Source: Myroides marinus (GTDB lineage: Bacteria > Bacteroidota > Bacteroidia > Flavobacteriales > Flavobacteriaceae). From it: a DNA stretch of 64,000 nucleotides. Every line of letters begins with the position of its first letter. The first letter of the stretch is position 1. The notes under the pieces were generated by a model, which made no database searches, was not told the origin of the DNA, and saw only the letters and a list, made by a program, of their open reading frames with translations. The position numbers and the translations under genes are program-made. Where the stretch lies: positions 1-64,000 of the forward strand of contig NZ_FNYS01000014.1 in assembly GCF_900109075.1 (NCBI RefSeq), given 5' to 3'. Shown in pieces: positions 49,739 through 60,000 of this stretch.

Positions 49739-51031
49739 CTATTCTTCTTGACTATGAAATAAGCTATCTGCTTTTTTTAATATCTCTCCAAATCTAAAGA
49801 TATCTTCATACGAAGTATAGAATGGCACTGGAGCTATACGCACTACATTTGGCTCTCTCCAGTCTACTATCACCCCTTCATCCATTAAGTACGAAAACAA
49901 ATCTTTTCCTTTACCATGAAGAAATACAGATAACTGACTACCTCTTTCCTTCCCTGCCTTAGGAGTAATTATCTCATAATTAGCATTAACAGCCCTAGCC
50001 ACATCTTCCATTACATATTCTAGATAAGCTGTTATTTGATCTCTTTTAGTTATCAATTTCTCCATTCCTACCTCTGCGAACATCTCTATAGAAGCTAAGT
50101 AAGGAGCCAAACTAAGTATTGAAGGATTACTTATCTGCCATCCATGAGCACTCTCTATAGCATCGAACTTGCGTTCCATTAAGAATCGTCTTTCTTTATT
50201 ATGTCCCCACCATCCTGCTAAGCGAACTAATTCTTTATCGGTATGATATCGTTCGTGTACAAAACAACCTGATGCACTACCAGGTCCAGCATTCATATAC
50301 TTATAACTACACCACGCTGCGAAGTCAACATTCCATTCGTGAAGTTTAAGTTCTACATTACCTGCTGCATGAGCTAAGTCCCATCCTACTTTAGCACCAT
50401 ACTGATGTGCATGTGCAGTAATTGCCTGCATATCGAACACCTGTCCTGTATAATAATTAAGTCCTCCTATTAATACTAGAGCTGCCTCATCACCTACCTC
50501 ATCTATCTTAGCTATAATATCTTCATATCTAAAATTGTGTTCTCCTGGTCGTTTTTTTAATTCTACTATAGCTTCTTTAGGATCTAATCCATGTAATCTT
50601 ACTTGAGATTGTATCATATATTGATCACTAGGAAAAGCTTTTTCTTCACAGATAATCTTATATTTTTCAGCAGTTGGACGATAGAACGTCATCATAAGCA
50701 AGTGAAGGTTTACCGTCAATGTGTTCATCACTGTAACCTCAGATGGTAATGCTCCAACTAATCCGCTCAATGGTTCACTTAATCTCTCGTGATAATCCCA
50801 CCAAGGTTTCTCTGCATAGAAGTGACCTTCTACAGCTAACGCTCCCCAGTCCTGCATTACTTCATTTACATACTCTACAGCTCTCTTAGGTTGTAGTCCC
50901 AGTGAATTACCTGTAAAGTAAATAACCTGTTTTCCGTTTACCTGAGGAAAGTTAAACTCTTCTCTGTACTTTGCTAGAGGGTCTTTTTCATCTAGGCTCT
51001 TTGCATAAGCAAGTGTATTCTCAAAAGTCAT
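49739..51031 (-). CDS. kynU: Kynureninase
   Basis: This is a 430-residue PLP-dependent enzyme cleaving kynurenine or 3-hydroxykynurenine to (3-hydroxy)anthranilate and alanine. The PLP lysine is K244 in CSYKYMNAGPGSASG. Other family blocks are IYFTGNSLGLQPKRA, the phosphate cup region EVTVMNTLTVNLHLLM, and VGWDLAHAAGNVELKLHEW. The size and motifs match bacterial and eukaryotic kynureninases. With kmo downstream, the route to 3-hydroxyanthranilate (a precursor of quinolinate and NAD) is complete from kynurenine. It is divergent from the 109-residue protein gene. Confidence 0.96.
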   Translation of the reverse strand: MTFENTLAYAKSLDEKDPLAKYREEFNFPQVNGKQVIYFTGNSLGLQPKRAVEYVNEVMQDWGALAVEGHFYAEKPWWDYHERLSEPLSGLVGALPSEVTVMNTLTVNLHLLMMTFYRPTAEKYKIICEEKAFPSDQYMIQSQVRLHGLDPKEAIVELKKRPGEHNFRYEDIIAKIDEVGDEAALVLIGGLNYYTGQVFDMQAITAHAHQYGAKVGWDLAHAAGNVELKLHEWNVDFAAWCSYKYMNAGPGSASGCFVHERYHTDKELVRLAGWWGHNKERRFLMERKFDAIESAHGWQISNPSILSLAPYLASIEMFAEVGMEKLITKRDQITAYLEYVMEDVARAVNANYEIITPKAGKERGSQLSVFLHGKGKDLFSYLMDEGVIVDWREPNVVRIAPVPFYTSYEDIFRFGEILKKADSLFHSQEE

Positions 51032-51135
51032 TATATGTAGAGTATTTTATTACGTATTAACTGTAAATTTACCCCTTTTAAAACAAATAAGCTCACAAAG
51101 GTTCTATAAAAATCTAACCAATAAATTGAAATAAT

Positions 51136-51465
51136 ATGAGTCAATCACATCTTGAATTATTAAAATTAAAACTAGAAGCTTCTAAATGGAAACTTCTCAC
51201 AGAATATAACCTACAGACCCCTACTGACTATTGGTTCATAGCTAGACCTAACGGAGATTGTATTACTAAACTAACGTTCACTATAGGAGGCAATGGAAAA
51301 TTTGGAGCTATACTAGGCAATGAAACCATCTGTAATGCCATAGCATGTACTATAGAAGAACATCCCAGCATAAGCATCTATTTTGGCAAGTACAGCAAGC
51401 AATTCCAATTAGATATCAATCAATTCATTAAACAACTAAATACACTAGATAAAAAAAGCCTTTGA
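51136..51465 (+). CDS. Hypothetical small cytoplasmic protein
   Basis: This is a 109-residue protein with a mixed alpha/beta outline. It opens with an amphipathic helix (SHLELLKLKLEASKWKLL), followed by strands (DYWFIARPNGDCITKLTFTI) and a C-terminal amphipathic helix. It has two nearby cysteines (TICNAIAC). There is no signal peptide. I do not recognise a family. It is divergent from kynU and convergent with queA. The TGA stop lies inside the terminator stem. Confidence 0.75.
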   Translation: MSQSHLELLKLKLEASKWKLLTEYNLQTPTDYWFIARPNGDCITKLTFTIGGNGKFGAILGNETICNAIACTIEEHPSISIYFGKYSKQFQLDINQFIKQLNTLDKKSL

Positions 51466-51481
51466 GAATCTCAAAGGCTTT
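51457..51481. terminator. Bidirectional terminator containing a stop codon
   Basis: The stem AAGCCTTTGAG / CTCAAAGGCTT, with loop AAT, lies between A and T runs. The TGA stop of the 109-residue gene (51463-51465) is part of the stem. It also serves the queA gene. Confidence 0.85.
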
Positions 51482-51507
51482 CTATTATCATTATTTAATT
51501 GTCCTAA

Positions 51508-52557
51508 TTATAGGATCAACATTGCATCTCCATAAGAGTAGAATTTATATTTTTCCTCTACAGCTTCTTTATAAGCTTTCATCATTAAGTCATGTCCACA
51601 GAATGCAGAGATCATCATTAATAATGTAGACTTAGGCATATGGAAGTTAGTTACCATACAGTCTGCAATACTAAAGTCATAAGGAGGGAATATAAATTTA
51701 TTCGTCCATCCTACAAATGGGTTTAATGTCTGACTAGAAGAAACAGAACTTTCTAATGCACGCATACTTGTAGTACCGATAGCACATACTCTGTTCTTTC
51801 TTTCTTTAGCAGCATTTACGATATCACAAGCCTCTTGGTTAACGAACATCTCTTCAGAATCCATCTTATGCTTAGATAAATCCTCTACCTCTACTGGGTT
51901 AAAAGTACCTAAACCAATGTGTAATGTCACATTAGCAAACTCTACTCCTTTAATCTCTAAACGTTTTAATAAGTGCTTAGAGAAGTGTAATCCAGCTGTT
52001 GGTGCAGCTACAGCTCCTTCTTCAGTAGCATAGATAGTTTGGTAACGCTCAGCATCTTCTGGCACTACCTCACGGTTAATATACTTAGGTATAGGTGTTT
52101 CTCCTAACTCTTGTAATTTAAATCTAAACTCTTCATAAGATCCATCGTATAAGAAACGTAAAGTTCTTCCTCTAGATGTTGTATTATCGATTACCTCAGC
52201 TACTAATGAATCATCATCTCCGAAGTATAATTTATTTCCGATACGTATTTTACGAGCAGGATCTACTAATACATCCCATAGACGTTGTTCAGCATTTAAC
52301 TCACGTAATAAGAATACTTCAATTCTTGCACCTGTTTTCTCTTTATTACCGTATAGACGAGCTGGGAATACTTTAGTGTTGTTTAACACCATCACATCTC
52401 CTTCGTCAAAATAATCAATTAAATCCTTGAATAACTTGTGCTCTATTGTCCCAGTTTTACGATCTACTACCATTAGGCGTGCCTCATCTCTGTTCTCTGC
52501 TGGAAACTCTGCCAATAATTCTTCAGGCAAATCAAAATTAAAGTTTGATAACTTCAT
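51508..52557 (-). CDS. queA: tRNA preQ1 ribosyltransferase-isomerase QueA
   Basis: This is a 349-residue enzyme transferring the ribosyl part of SAM to preQ1 on tRNA to make epoxyqueuosine. The N-terminal start [29 protein letters not shown] is the QueA signature. [14 protein letters not shown] and [25 protein letters not shown] are the substrate-binding blocks, and the C-terminal [18 protein letters not shown] is also conserved. The size is standard. A promoter at 52633 separates it from aroA. Confidence 0.97.
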   Translation of the reverse strand: MKLSNFNFDLPEELLAEFPAENRDEARLMVVDRKTGTIEHKLFKDLIDYFDEGDVMVLNNTKVFPARLYGNKEKTGARIEVFLLRELNAEQRLWDVLVDPARKIRIGNKLYFGDDDSLVAEVIDNTTSRGRTLRFLYDGSYEEFRFKLQELGETPIPKYINREVVPEDAERYQTIYATEEGAVAAPTAGLHFSKHLLKRLEIKGVEFANVTLHIGLGTFNPVEVEDLSKHKMDSEEMFVNQEACDIVNAAKERKNRVCAIGTTSMRALESSVSSSQTLNPFVGWTNKFIFPPYDFSIADCMVTNFHMPKSTLLMMISAFCGHDLMMKAYKEAVEEKYKFYSYGDAMLIL

Positions 52558-52632
52558 TGAATATGTGTTTTGTTAGAAAATAATACTAAACTACATCCAG
52601 ACATCTAAGTGTATAGATGTCCAAATTGAGTA

Positions 52633-52664
52633 CAAATATACAACCTCAGAGTAGGGGTTGTCAA
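52633..52664 (-). promoter_or_regulatory. Promoter of queA
   Basis: On the minus strand, TATATTTG (52633-52640) with TTG (about 52662-52664) after 21 bases lies in the gap between aroA and queA. The leader is about 70 bases. Confidence 0.55.
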
Positions 52665-52692
52665 GTATTTAGCCATATTTAATTTTATGACC

Positions 52693-53919
52693 CTATTTTT
52701 TAGCCATATTTACACCTATCTGAGCTAGACAATCCCAGTAGTTTATAAATGACTTAGTTACCACTTCTGCCTCAGATATTTCTATATCTCCTTTTAATAC
52801 TAATGGAGCGAAAGCCATAGCCATTCTGTGATCTTGATAAGTACTTATCTCTACCCCCTCGTTCATTCCTTCAGTTGGATATATTACCATAGATTTATCT
52901 GTTATCTCTACCTTCCCTCCTAGTTTAGTCAATTCATTCTGAAGAGCTACTAAGCGGTCTGTCTCTTTAATTTTTAAAGTATGTAGCCCAGTCATCTCAC
53001 ACTTAATCCCTAAACCAAAACAAGTTACTGCAATAGTCTGTGCCAAGTCAGGTGTTTCTATAAGATCAGCTTTAAATACAGGAGCCGTTTCTCTCACTTT
53101 TTTCAGTTCTAGCGTATAATCAGCTAAATAAGTAGTTTCAACACCTAATGTAGTATACAGTTCGTTCACATAACTATCTCCCTGTAAACTATCTTGTTTA
53201 TAACTCTTTAGTTTAATAGTTGTCCCAATAGGTGACAATGCGACAAAAGAATAAAAATAAGAAGCCGAAGACCAGTCTGATTCTACTGTAAACTGCTCTG
53301 TATTCACTTTCACTAATGGTTTTACACTAATGATATTCCCTTCGAATGTACTCTCCACTCCTAATTGTTTTAGTAGTTGTAGTGTCATCTCTATATAAGG
53401 ACGAGAAGTAATATTACCTACTAGATGTAACTCTATTCCTTTCTTTAGTTTTGTTCCTACTAATAATAGTGCAGTGATATACTGACTACTCACATCAGCA
53501 GGCAATTCAACTTTACCTCCTTCTACTATTTTACCTTTGATGCGAAGAGGAGGGTAACCTTCTTTTTTGTCATACTCAATATCAGCTCCTAGTTGTCTAA
53601 GCGCCTCTACTAAGATACCGATAGGACGCTCTTGCATTCGACTACTTCCAGTCAATACAAGTTCACGAGTACTACACAGCGAATAATAAGCTGTCAAAAA
53701 TCGCATAGTAGTTCCTGCGTGATGTATATCCACCACATTCTCTATTGAGGCTAATGCACGTTGCATAGCACATACATCGTCAGAGTCAGACACATTATCT
53801 ATTGTCAATGACGAAAACAATTCTTGTAAGATCAATAATCTATTGCTCTCAGATTTACTACCAGAGATGACAAGTGTCTTGTCATTCTCTATTTTACTTT
53901 TTAACAGCTTAATATTCAC
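52693..53919 (-). CDS. aroA: 3-phosphoshikimate 1-carboxyvinyltransferase (EPSP synthase)
   Basis: This 408-residue enzyme of the shikimate pathway joins PEP to shikimate 3-phosphate. The family signatures are SGSKSESNRLLILQEL at the N-terminus, HAGTTMRFLTAYYS around residue 68, and LKIKETDRLVALQNELTKLG at about 320. The C-terminal STYQDHRMAMAFAPL completes the set. It is slightly shorter than the E. coli enzyme, as usual in Bacteroidota. It ends a compact four-gene unit (dtd, a small membrane protein, mazG-like, aroA). Confidence 0.96.
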   Translation of the reverse strand: MNIKLLKSKIENDKTLVISGSKSESNRLLILQELFSSLTIDNVSDSDDVCAMQRALASIENVVDIHHAGTTMRFLTAYYSLCSTRELVLTGSSRMQERPIGILVEALRQLGADIEYDKKEGYPPLRIKGKIVEGGKVELPADVSSQYITALLLVGTKLKKGIELHLVGNITSRPYIEMTLQLLKQLGVESTFEGNIISVKPLVKVNTEQFTVESDWSSASYFYSFVALSPIGTTIKLKSYKQDSLQGDSYVNELYTTLGVETTYLADYTLELKKVRETAPVFKADLIETPDLAQTIAVTCFGLGIKCEMTGLHTLKIKETDRLVALQNELTKLGGKVEITDKSMVIYPTEGMNEGVEISTYQDHRMAMAFAPLVLKGDIEISEAEVVTKSFINYWDCLAQIGVNMAKK

Positions 53920-53925
53920 GTATTC

Positions 53926-54252
53926 TTATTTTAATTTTTCATTATTATGGTGACGGTCGTGATCTCTCTTAGTCTTCAAGTCCATTTTTTTGTCAAATGC
54001 TTCTTGTAAGTTCACACCTGTCTGATTAGCTAAGCACATTACTACGAATACTACATCAGCTAATTCTTCTCCCAAATCTTTATTTTTATCACTCTCTTTC
54101 TCAGATTGCTCTCCGTATCGTCTAGCGATAATACGAGCTACCTCACCTACCTCTTCTGTAAGTTGAGCCATATTAGTCAGTTCGTTAAAATAGCGAACTC
54201 CATGTTCTTTAATCCAATTATCTACTGCTAACTGTGCATCCTGAATATTCAT
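53926..54252 (-). CDS. MazG-like nucleotide pyrophosphohydrolase
   Basis: This is a 108-residue single-domain all-helical protein. The MazG/HisE-type metal motif is visible: LTEEVGEVARIIARRYGE (EExxE-like) followed by KDLGEELADVVFVVMCLANQTG (the second E..D pair). Such single-domain proteins hydrolyse dNTPs or house-cleaning nucleotides. The C-terminus is basic (KMDLKTKRDHDRHHNNEKLK). It lies 6 bases upstream of aroA and 9 bases after the 65-residue gene, so all are co-transcribed. Confidence 0.9.
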   Translation of the reverse strand: MNIQDAQLAVDNWIKEHGVRYFNELTNMAQLTEEVGEVARIIARRYGEQSEKESDKNKDLGEELADVVFVVMCLANQTGVNLQEAFDKKMDLKTKRDHDRHHNNEKLK

Positions 54253-54261
54253 ATCTCTTAA

Positions 54262-54459
54262 TTATTTTGTTTTAAAAATTCTACCTTTTATCCATTTATC
54301 ATAAACGAACATTAATATCATAAAGACAACATACTTCCCTACGAAGCTTACTAAACATTGTTGATCTCCTGAGAAAGCACAACCTACCTCTTCTGTTAAG
54401 AACCAAGTCATGATCACATAGATAACTGTGAATAAACTAAATTTTACTAAATTATTCAT
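54262..54459 (-). CDS. Small two-helix membrane protein
   Basis: This is a 65-residue protein with two membrane helices (FSLFTVIYVIMTWFL and LVSFVGKYVVFMILMFVYDKWI) and a Cys pair (CAFSGDQQC) between them that could form a disulfide outside the membrane. It overlaps the dtd stop codon by one base and lies within a clear operon, which supports it being real. No family recognised. Confidence 0.75.
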   Translation of the reverse strand: MNNLVKFSLFTVIYVIMTWFLTEEVGCAFSGDQQCLVSFVGKYVVFMILMFVYDKWIKGRIFKTK

Positions 54460-54911
54460 TACTCTTTATTTTGACTATCTATTACTATTGTTACTGGTCC
54501 ATCATTTAGAAGCTCTACCTTCATATCTGCTCCGAATTCTCCTGTCTGAATAGACTTATCTAAATCTTGTTCTAACTGCTTGATAAACTTCTCATACATC
54601 GGAATAGCAAAATCAGGTTTAGATGCTTTTATATAAGATGGACGATTTCCTTTCTTAGTAGACGCGTGTAAGGTAAACTGACTTACTAGCAACACCTCTC
54701 CTTCCACTTCTTTCACAGACTTATTCATCACTCCATTCTCATCTTCGAAGATACGTAGATTCACTATTTTTCCTGACAACCACTCTATATCTTGTACTGT
54801 ATCTACATCCTCTACTCCTACTAAGACTAACAGTCCCTGTCCTATCTTACCGATTACATTACCCTCTACCGTTACAGAAGCTTTAGTCACACGTTGGATT
54901 ACTACTCTCAT
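54459..54911 (-). CDS. dtd: D-aminoacyl-tRNA deacylase
   Basis: This is a 150-residue homodimeric enzyme that removes D-amino acids from tRNA. Family motifs are MRVVIQRVTKASVTVEGNVIG at the start, SQFTLHAST (the Thr/Ser active-site motif SQFTL) near residue 77, and NRPSYIKASKPD, the Gly-cisPro-type loop. The size is typical. It leads the four-gene unit and has a -7 box TAAGTTTG at 54946-54953. Confidence 0.96.
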   Translation of the reverse strand: MRVVIQRVTKASVTVEGNVIGKIGQGLLVLVGVEDVDTVQDIEWLSGKIVNLRIFEDENGVMNKSVKEVEGEVLLVSQFTLHASTKKGNRPSYIKASKPDFAIPMYEKFIKQLEQDLDKSIQTGEFGADMKVELLNDGPVTIVIDSQNKE

Positions 54912-54945
54912 TTCTTTTGTTCTATATTGTTTATGCTAATACTTA

Positions 54946-54953
54946 CAAACTTA
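54946..54953 (-). promoter_or_regulatory. -7 box of the dtd-aroA operon
   Basis: TAAGTTTG on the minus strand matches TAnnTTTG, with a predicted leader of about 28 bases before the dtd ATG. Confidence 0.5.
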
Positions 54954-55158
54954 AAAACTTTCTAAAGTTCTACCTTACATTAAATAGAATTATTTCTATG
55001 ATACCCCAAAACAATAAAGCATACTATTTATCATTTTCTCATACAAGTCCTGCAATTCCAACAACAACATCAAATAATGTTAGGCAGAAACCTACTTTTA
55101 TAATAACTTAGAGGCAACTTATTTTTTTTGTAAAAACAACCCATAATTTATATAATTT

Positions 55159-56490
55159 ATGAAGTTTAAATCATTATTAGCTCTATTTCTTGCTAGCTCA
55201 ACAGTTGCTTTTGCTCAGACAAAACAAGTTCTTATTGAGAATGTTAGAATATTAGATCACAAGACTGCTGCCCTTACAACACCAATGAATGTGTTAGTAT
55301 CAGGTCAGACTATCGAAAAGATCAGTCCTTCTGCAATATCTGTAAAAGGAAGTGATGTGACCAAAATAAATGGTAATGGTAAAACACTAATGCCAGGACT
55401 TATAGATGTACACGTACATATGGTATTCGGAGCATTAAGTATGGAACAAATGATGTCTCCTACTGCTACTCCTGAAAGCTTAATGCAAAATGTAGCTGTA
55501 GGAGCAAATAGCATGCTTATGCGTGGTTTTACAAGTGTAAGAGATGCTGGAGGTCCTATATTCCCACTTAAGGCTGCTGTAGATGCAGACAAGGTAGCAG
55601 GTCCACGTATTTGGCCTTCTGGCGCTACGATTAGCCAAACTGCAGGTCATGGAGACTTTAGAACACCTAATGAACGCTCACGTCGTTTCTTTGGTAAGCC
55701 TTCTCGTGCAGAAGAGATGGGAGCTACTTTTATCGCTGATGGACGTGATGAAGTACTAACAGCAACTAGAGAAAACTTGCGCTTTGGTGCTAGCCAAATC
55801 AAAGTGATGGCAGGTGGAGGTACTTCTTCTGCTTATGATCCTATCGATGTGACTCAATACACTTTTGATGAAATCAAGGCAGCTGTAGATGCAGCAGAAG
55901 ATTGGGGTACGTATGTTATGGTACACGCCTACACTCCTAGAGCTGTACAACGCGCTATCGAAGCTGGTGTTAAATCTATCGAACATGGACAAATGCTAGA
56001 TGAAGAAACGCTAAAAATAATGGCAGAGAAAAACATTTGGTTGAGTTTACAGAACCTAATGGACAATAATGATAATATGGATGCTCAACGCAAAGAGAAG
56101 CGCAAACCTGTATTAGAAGGACAAGATAAAGTATGGCCACTAGCTAAAAAGCTAGGAGTTAAGTTAGCTTGGGGTACAGACTTCTTATTCGAACCTGAAT
56201 TAAACAAAGATCAGAATACTTACATTCTGCGTTTACAAAAATGGTTTACTAATGCAGAAATTTTAAAGATGGTGACTCAAGACAATGCTGAGTTACTACA
56301 ACTTTCTGGATTGCGTAGCCCATATCCAGGTAAACTAGGAGTAGTAGAAGAACAAGCTTATGCTGACTTACTACTAGTAGATGGTAATCCATTAAAAGAT
56401 TTATCGCTAATCGCTAATCCTGAGAAAAGCTTTATCATGATCATGAAAGGTGGTAAAATCTATAAAAACACAATCTCTACTAAGAAATAA
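55159..56490 (+). CDS. Exported amidohydrolase-family protein
   Basis: This is a 443-residue metal-dependent hydrolase of the imidazolonepropionase/Xaa-Pro dipeptidase-like amidohydrolase group. A signal peptide (MKFKSLLALFLASSTVAFA) precedes the first metal motif PGLIDVHVHMVFG, then QIKVMAGGG with the lysine, VMVHAYTPRAVQRAIEAGVKSIEHG, and the closing aspartate in KLAWGTDFLFEPE. These enzymes act on peptides or amides in the periplasm. The substrate is not indicated. It is a single-gene unit with a strong terminator. Confidence 0.9.
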   Translation: MKFKSLLALFLASSTVAFAQTKQVLIENVRILDHKTAALTTPMNVLVSGQTIEKISPSAISVKGSDVTKINGNGKTLMPGLIDVHVHMVFGALSMEQMMSPTATPESLMQNVAVGANSMLMRGFTSVRDAGGPIFPLKAAVDADKVAGPRIWPSGATISQTAGHGDFRTPNERSRRFFGKPSRAEEMGATFIADGRDEVLTATRENLRFGASQIKVMAGGGTSSAYDPIDVTQYTFDEIKAAVDAAEDWGTYVMVHAYTPRAVQRAIEAGVKSIEHGQMLDEETLKIMAEKNIWLSLQNLMDNNDNMDAQRKEKRKPVLEGQDKVWPLAKKLGVKLAWGTDFLFEPELNKDQNTYILRLQKWFTNAEILKMVTQDNAELLQLSGLRSPYPGKLGVVEEQAYADLLLVDGNPLKDLSLIANPEKSFIMIMKGGKIYKNTISTKK

Positions 56491-56511
56491 TACTTAGTCA
56501 ATAAATATAAC

Positions 56512-56549
56512 AAGAAGGGCTGTCTTACGAATGTAAGACAGCCCTTCTT
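56512..56549 (+). terminator. Terminator of the amidohydrolase gene
   Basis: The 17-bp stem AAGAAGGGCTGTCTTAC / GTAAGACAGCCCTTCTT with loop GAAT is a very strong hairpin followed by ATTTCGTTT. It lies about 22 bases after the stop and 12 bases before the tandem repeat element. Confidence 0.9.
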
Positions 56550-56560
56550 ATTTCGTTTAA

Positions 56561-56629
56561 ACTGACTCCGTTGTTACTCCATTATGAGTCCGTAGTGAGT
56601 CCGTTAAAATGATAAAAACAACGGAGTCA
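56561..56629 (+). repeat. 11-base tandem repeat element, copy B
   Basis: Four consecutive 11-mers, ACTGACTCCGT, TGTTACTCCAT, TATGAGTCCGT and AGTGAGTCCGT (56561-56604), are followed by a spacer and then AACAACGGAGTCA (56617-56629), a perfect 13-base inverted copy of TGACTCCGTTGTT (56563-56575). It matches the reverse complement of copy A at 23602 in organisation. Confidence 0.85.
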
Positions 56630-56965
56630 CAGCCCACTGATGATCCTCTTATTAAGTACACATTCAGAACAGAGCACTACCTCTTGACATACTGAAATCA
56701 TACTAGATTCTAAATAAAGGCCATTAATTAAGAACAAACCTCTTCCTTATACACTACCTCCACTCCCCTACAAAAGAAAGTAATTCTAAATAAGAAACAT
56801 TTACATTTAAGACATAAAATACAGTGAAAACTAAAAACAAAATACTGTATTACAACTAAATAAAACAAAATAACACCCTTAAAAAGAAATAATAAACAAC
56901 TATTATAACTTCACAATTCGTCAATAAATAATCTATATCAAATCTAAATAAAATGGATTAACATT

Positions 56966-56994
56966 TTGATAAGTAAAAAAACTAAGTAATTTTG
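56966..56994 (+). promoter_or_regulatory. Promoter of the second SusC operon
   Basis: The -7 box TAATTTTG (56987-56994) has TTG (56966-56968) 18 bases upstream. The leader before the ATG at 57035 is about 35 bases. Confidence 0.65.
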
Positions 56995-57034
56995 CACAAC
57001 AATTTAGAATTAGTCTTAATTACAACAAGCCATT

Positions 57035-60000
57035 ATGTTACTTACTCCACCACGAGCTATTACATCCCTTGTAATCAGTTTATTTTGTGCACTTGGAGTT
57101 TATGCACAAGAGCCTGTCTTCACAGGTAAGATCTTAGATTTAGAAACCAAAAAAGGCCTAGATACTGCCGTTATCACAGTATTAGCATCTGGTGATACTT
57201 TCTTTACCAATGAGAAAGGAGAATTTGCTATTCCTGAATTATACCATTCTTCTGTTATCATAAGTCACTACGGATATGAGAACTTAGAGATGAAATTAAA
57301 AAAAGGGACTCAAACAATCTACTTACTTTCCAATATAAAACAGTTAGACGAGGTAGTCATACGCAAGTCAACCAACATTAATGATATCGATATTCGTAAC
57401 ACAACTGGTTCTGTTACTACGATAGACATGACTCAGCTTAGCCAACGCTCTGAATTAGATATGGCTAAACTATTACAAGGACAAGTAGCCGGACTTACCG
57501 TGAACTACTCTGGTGAACTAGGTCAAAAACCAGAAATAAGACTAAGAGGAAACTCTTCTTTTAATTATAAAGGTTCAGCCAATGAGCCTCTCTTTGTAAT
57601 GGATGGTATCATTATCTCTACAGAGACCTTCATGACGCTTAATCCAAATGATTTTAGTACAATCAAAGTACTTAAAGACGCACCTGCGACAGCTCTATAT
57701 GGAATTAAGGCTGCTAATGGGGTGATAGAGTTAACTTCTAAAAGAGGGTTTGATGGCAAACCTGTATTTAGTTACTCCATGAAACAAGGAATTACCTTTA
57801 GAGGAGAACGCCCTGCACGTATGATGGGTACAACAGAGAAGCTTGCCTTCGAAGAACGCATTGAAAGAACTGGTTCGCCAGGCTATACTAATTCTGCTAA
57901 GTATATCAATAAAATGTATGCTAATAGTCCTCTACTAGAACAAGAATTAGCCAAAGGTGCAAGAGTACTAGACTCTTTAAAACAAATCAATACAGATTGG
58001 TTTAAAGAATTAATCAAACCCAACCACTTTCAATCTTACAATCTAGGGGTTCGTGGAGGAACGGAAAAGAACACTTATTTCTATTCGCTTAACTATAGTA
58101 AACAAGGAGGGCGTATACCTGGTAATGACATTAACCAATTGACAGCACGTGCTAACTTAGACTATAATATAGCGCATAACTTTAGACTATCCCTAAACAA
58201 CAGTTTTGGTATCTCTACTGCTAATACAGAGAACGGTATGGGTAATGATCCTACCTCTTTAGCATTCTCACTTAATCCATACGAAACAAAAGAATCTAAG
58301 AATCTCTTTAGCCAAGTTGGTAATAGAGCTTACAGTGATTTAATCAATCAATACAAAGAAAAGACTACCACTAAGCGTTTTAGTTCTTCTATAGTAATGC
58401 ATTGGGATATATTACCAGAGTTAAGTCTTTCAGGAGTTATTGGTGGAGACTATAGTATTGCCGAAAAAAATAAAAGAATACTATCTACTGCATATAGTCA
58501 AAAAGACATACCTAATAACGCAAAAGGTTATATAAGCGAAGGTGATAATAAAATATTTGACTTCTCTTCTAATATCCGTGCAAACTACCAAAAACAATTT
58601 GGAGATCACAATATCTTTTTCGGTTTAAATATGGACTACTACACCACACAACTGAAAAATATTACAGCAAGTGGCTATGGTATATCTGATGATGTAAATA
58701 GTTTATCTGGAATCAACAATGGTTTAATAAGTGAGTACGCACCACGTGTGGGAGGTGATAAAATTAAAAATGCACAACTAGGATTTGGTACTGCGATGGG
58801 ATATAATTATGACAATACTTATGATTTCTATGCAAGTATTAAACGAGATGGCTCTTCTCAACTTCCTAGTAACCAAAGATGGAATAATGCTTGGTCAATG
58901 GGATTAGGTTGGACAGTAAGTGAGTACGATTTCTTTAAAAAACAAGGTATTCTAACTTCCTTAAAATTTAAAGGTTCTATAGGATATACTGCAAGTATGG
59001 AAGGTATCACACCTAGTGCAATAAACATAACTTTTGCTAATACCAATGACTTCTATGGTGAATACAGATTATTACAACTAAGAGCCTTGCCAAACAAAGA
59101 CTTAAAACCTCAACAGACTTATAGTACTAATATAAGCATGGACTTAGGCTTTGTAGCTAGATTTAACTTGCTGATTAACCTTTACAACAATATTACTAAG
59201 CAGTCTATTATGTCATCTCCTATAGCTACTAGTAACGGTTTTAATGTATTTACTAAGAATATCGGTGAGTTACAAAACAAGGGGGTTGAATTCGTATTGA
59301 GTGGTGATATAATAAGATTAAATGACTTTAGATGGAATACAGCTGCATCTTTATCTTATAACAACAATATGGTAAAAGCATTATATGGCACAGATCGAAT
59401 CTATACAAGTGAAGATGCTAAAACTCCACAATATGAGGTAGGAAAATCACTAGGTATCATCTATGGTATTCAGGATAATGGAATTAATCCTATTACAGGC
59501 TTGCCAGAATATGTTGATAGCTATGGCAATGTTATAATAGTTAAGGATGCTCTACAAACTTCCTACTACAGAAACTATGGAAATACAATAGCTCCTTATG
59601 CTGGTTTCTTTAATAACTATATATCATATAAAAATTGGTCATTAGCTGTAAATATAAACTATGGATTAGGTGGTAAAGCAATACAGAGTGGTATGTATGT
59701 CCGAGATCTTGCTAGTGCTAATCAGAATGCCTTAGCAGGGCAGTTAGACAATATGTGGTTTGAGGTAGGGGACGAAAACAAAACATACCCAATGAAGAAT
59801 ATGCCTGAAGCAATACGCACTATTAACGCACAACCTTCGTCTAGAAAAATATACAAAACCGATTATATCAAGCTAAATTATATACAACTGGGTTATAGTA
59901 TTACGAATAACAGCTTTATTAATAAATACTTCAAATCTCTACAAGTAAATATACAAGCTGATAATATCTATACTCACCGATTTGAAAAAGATAAGGGCAG

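Larger units (their letters stand above)
56491..57034. other. Gene-free region with terminator, repeat element and SusC promoter
   Basis: In order, it holds the amidohydrolase terminator (56512-56549), element B of the 11-base repeat family (56561-56629), an AT-rich stretch, and the promoter of the second SusC operon (56966-56994). No gene seen. Confidence 0.65.

Noticed and set aside
54917..55111. Plus-strand open frame of 64 codons between dtd and the amidohydrolase
   Set aside because: It overlaps the dtd promoter box at 54946 and has no recognisable protein pattern.
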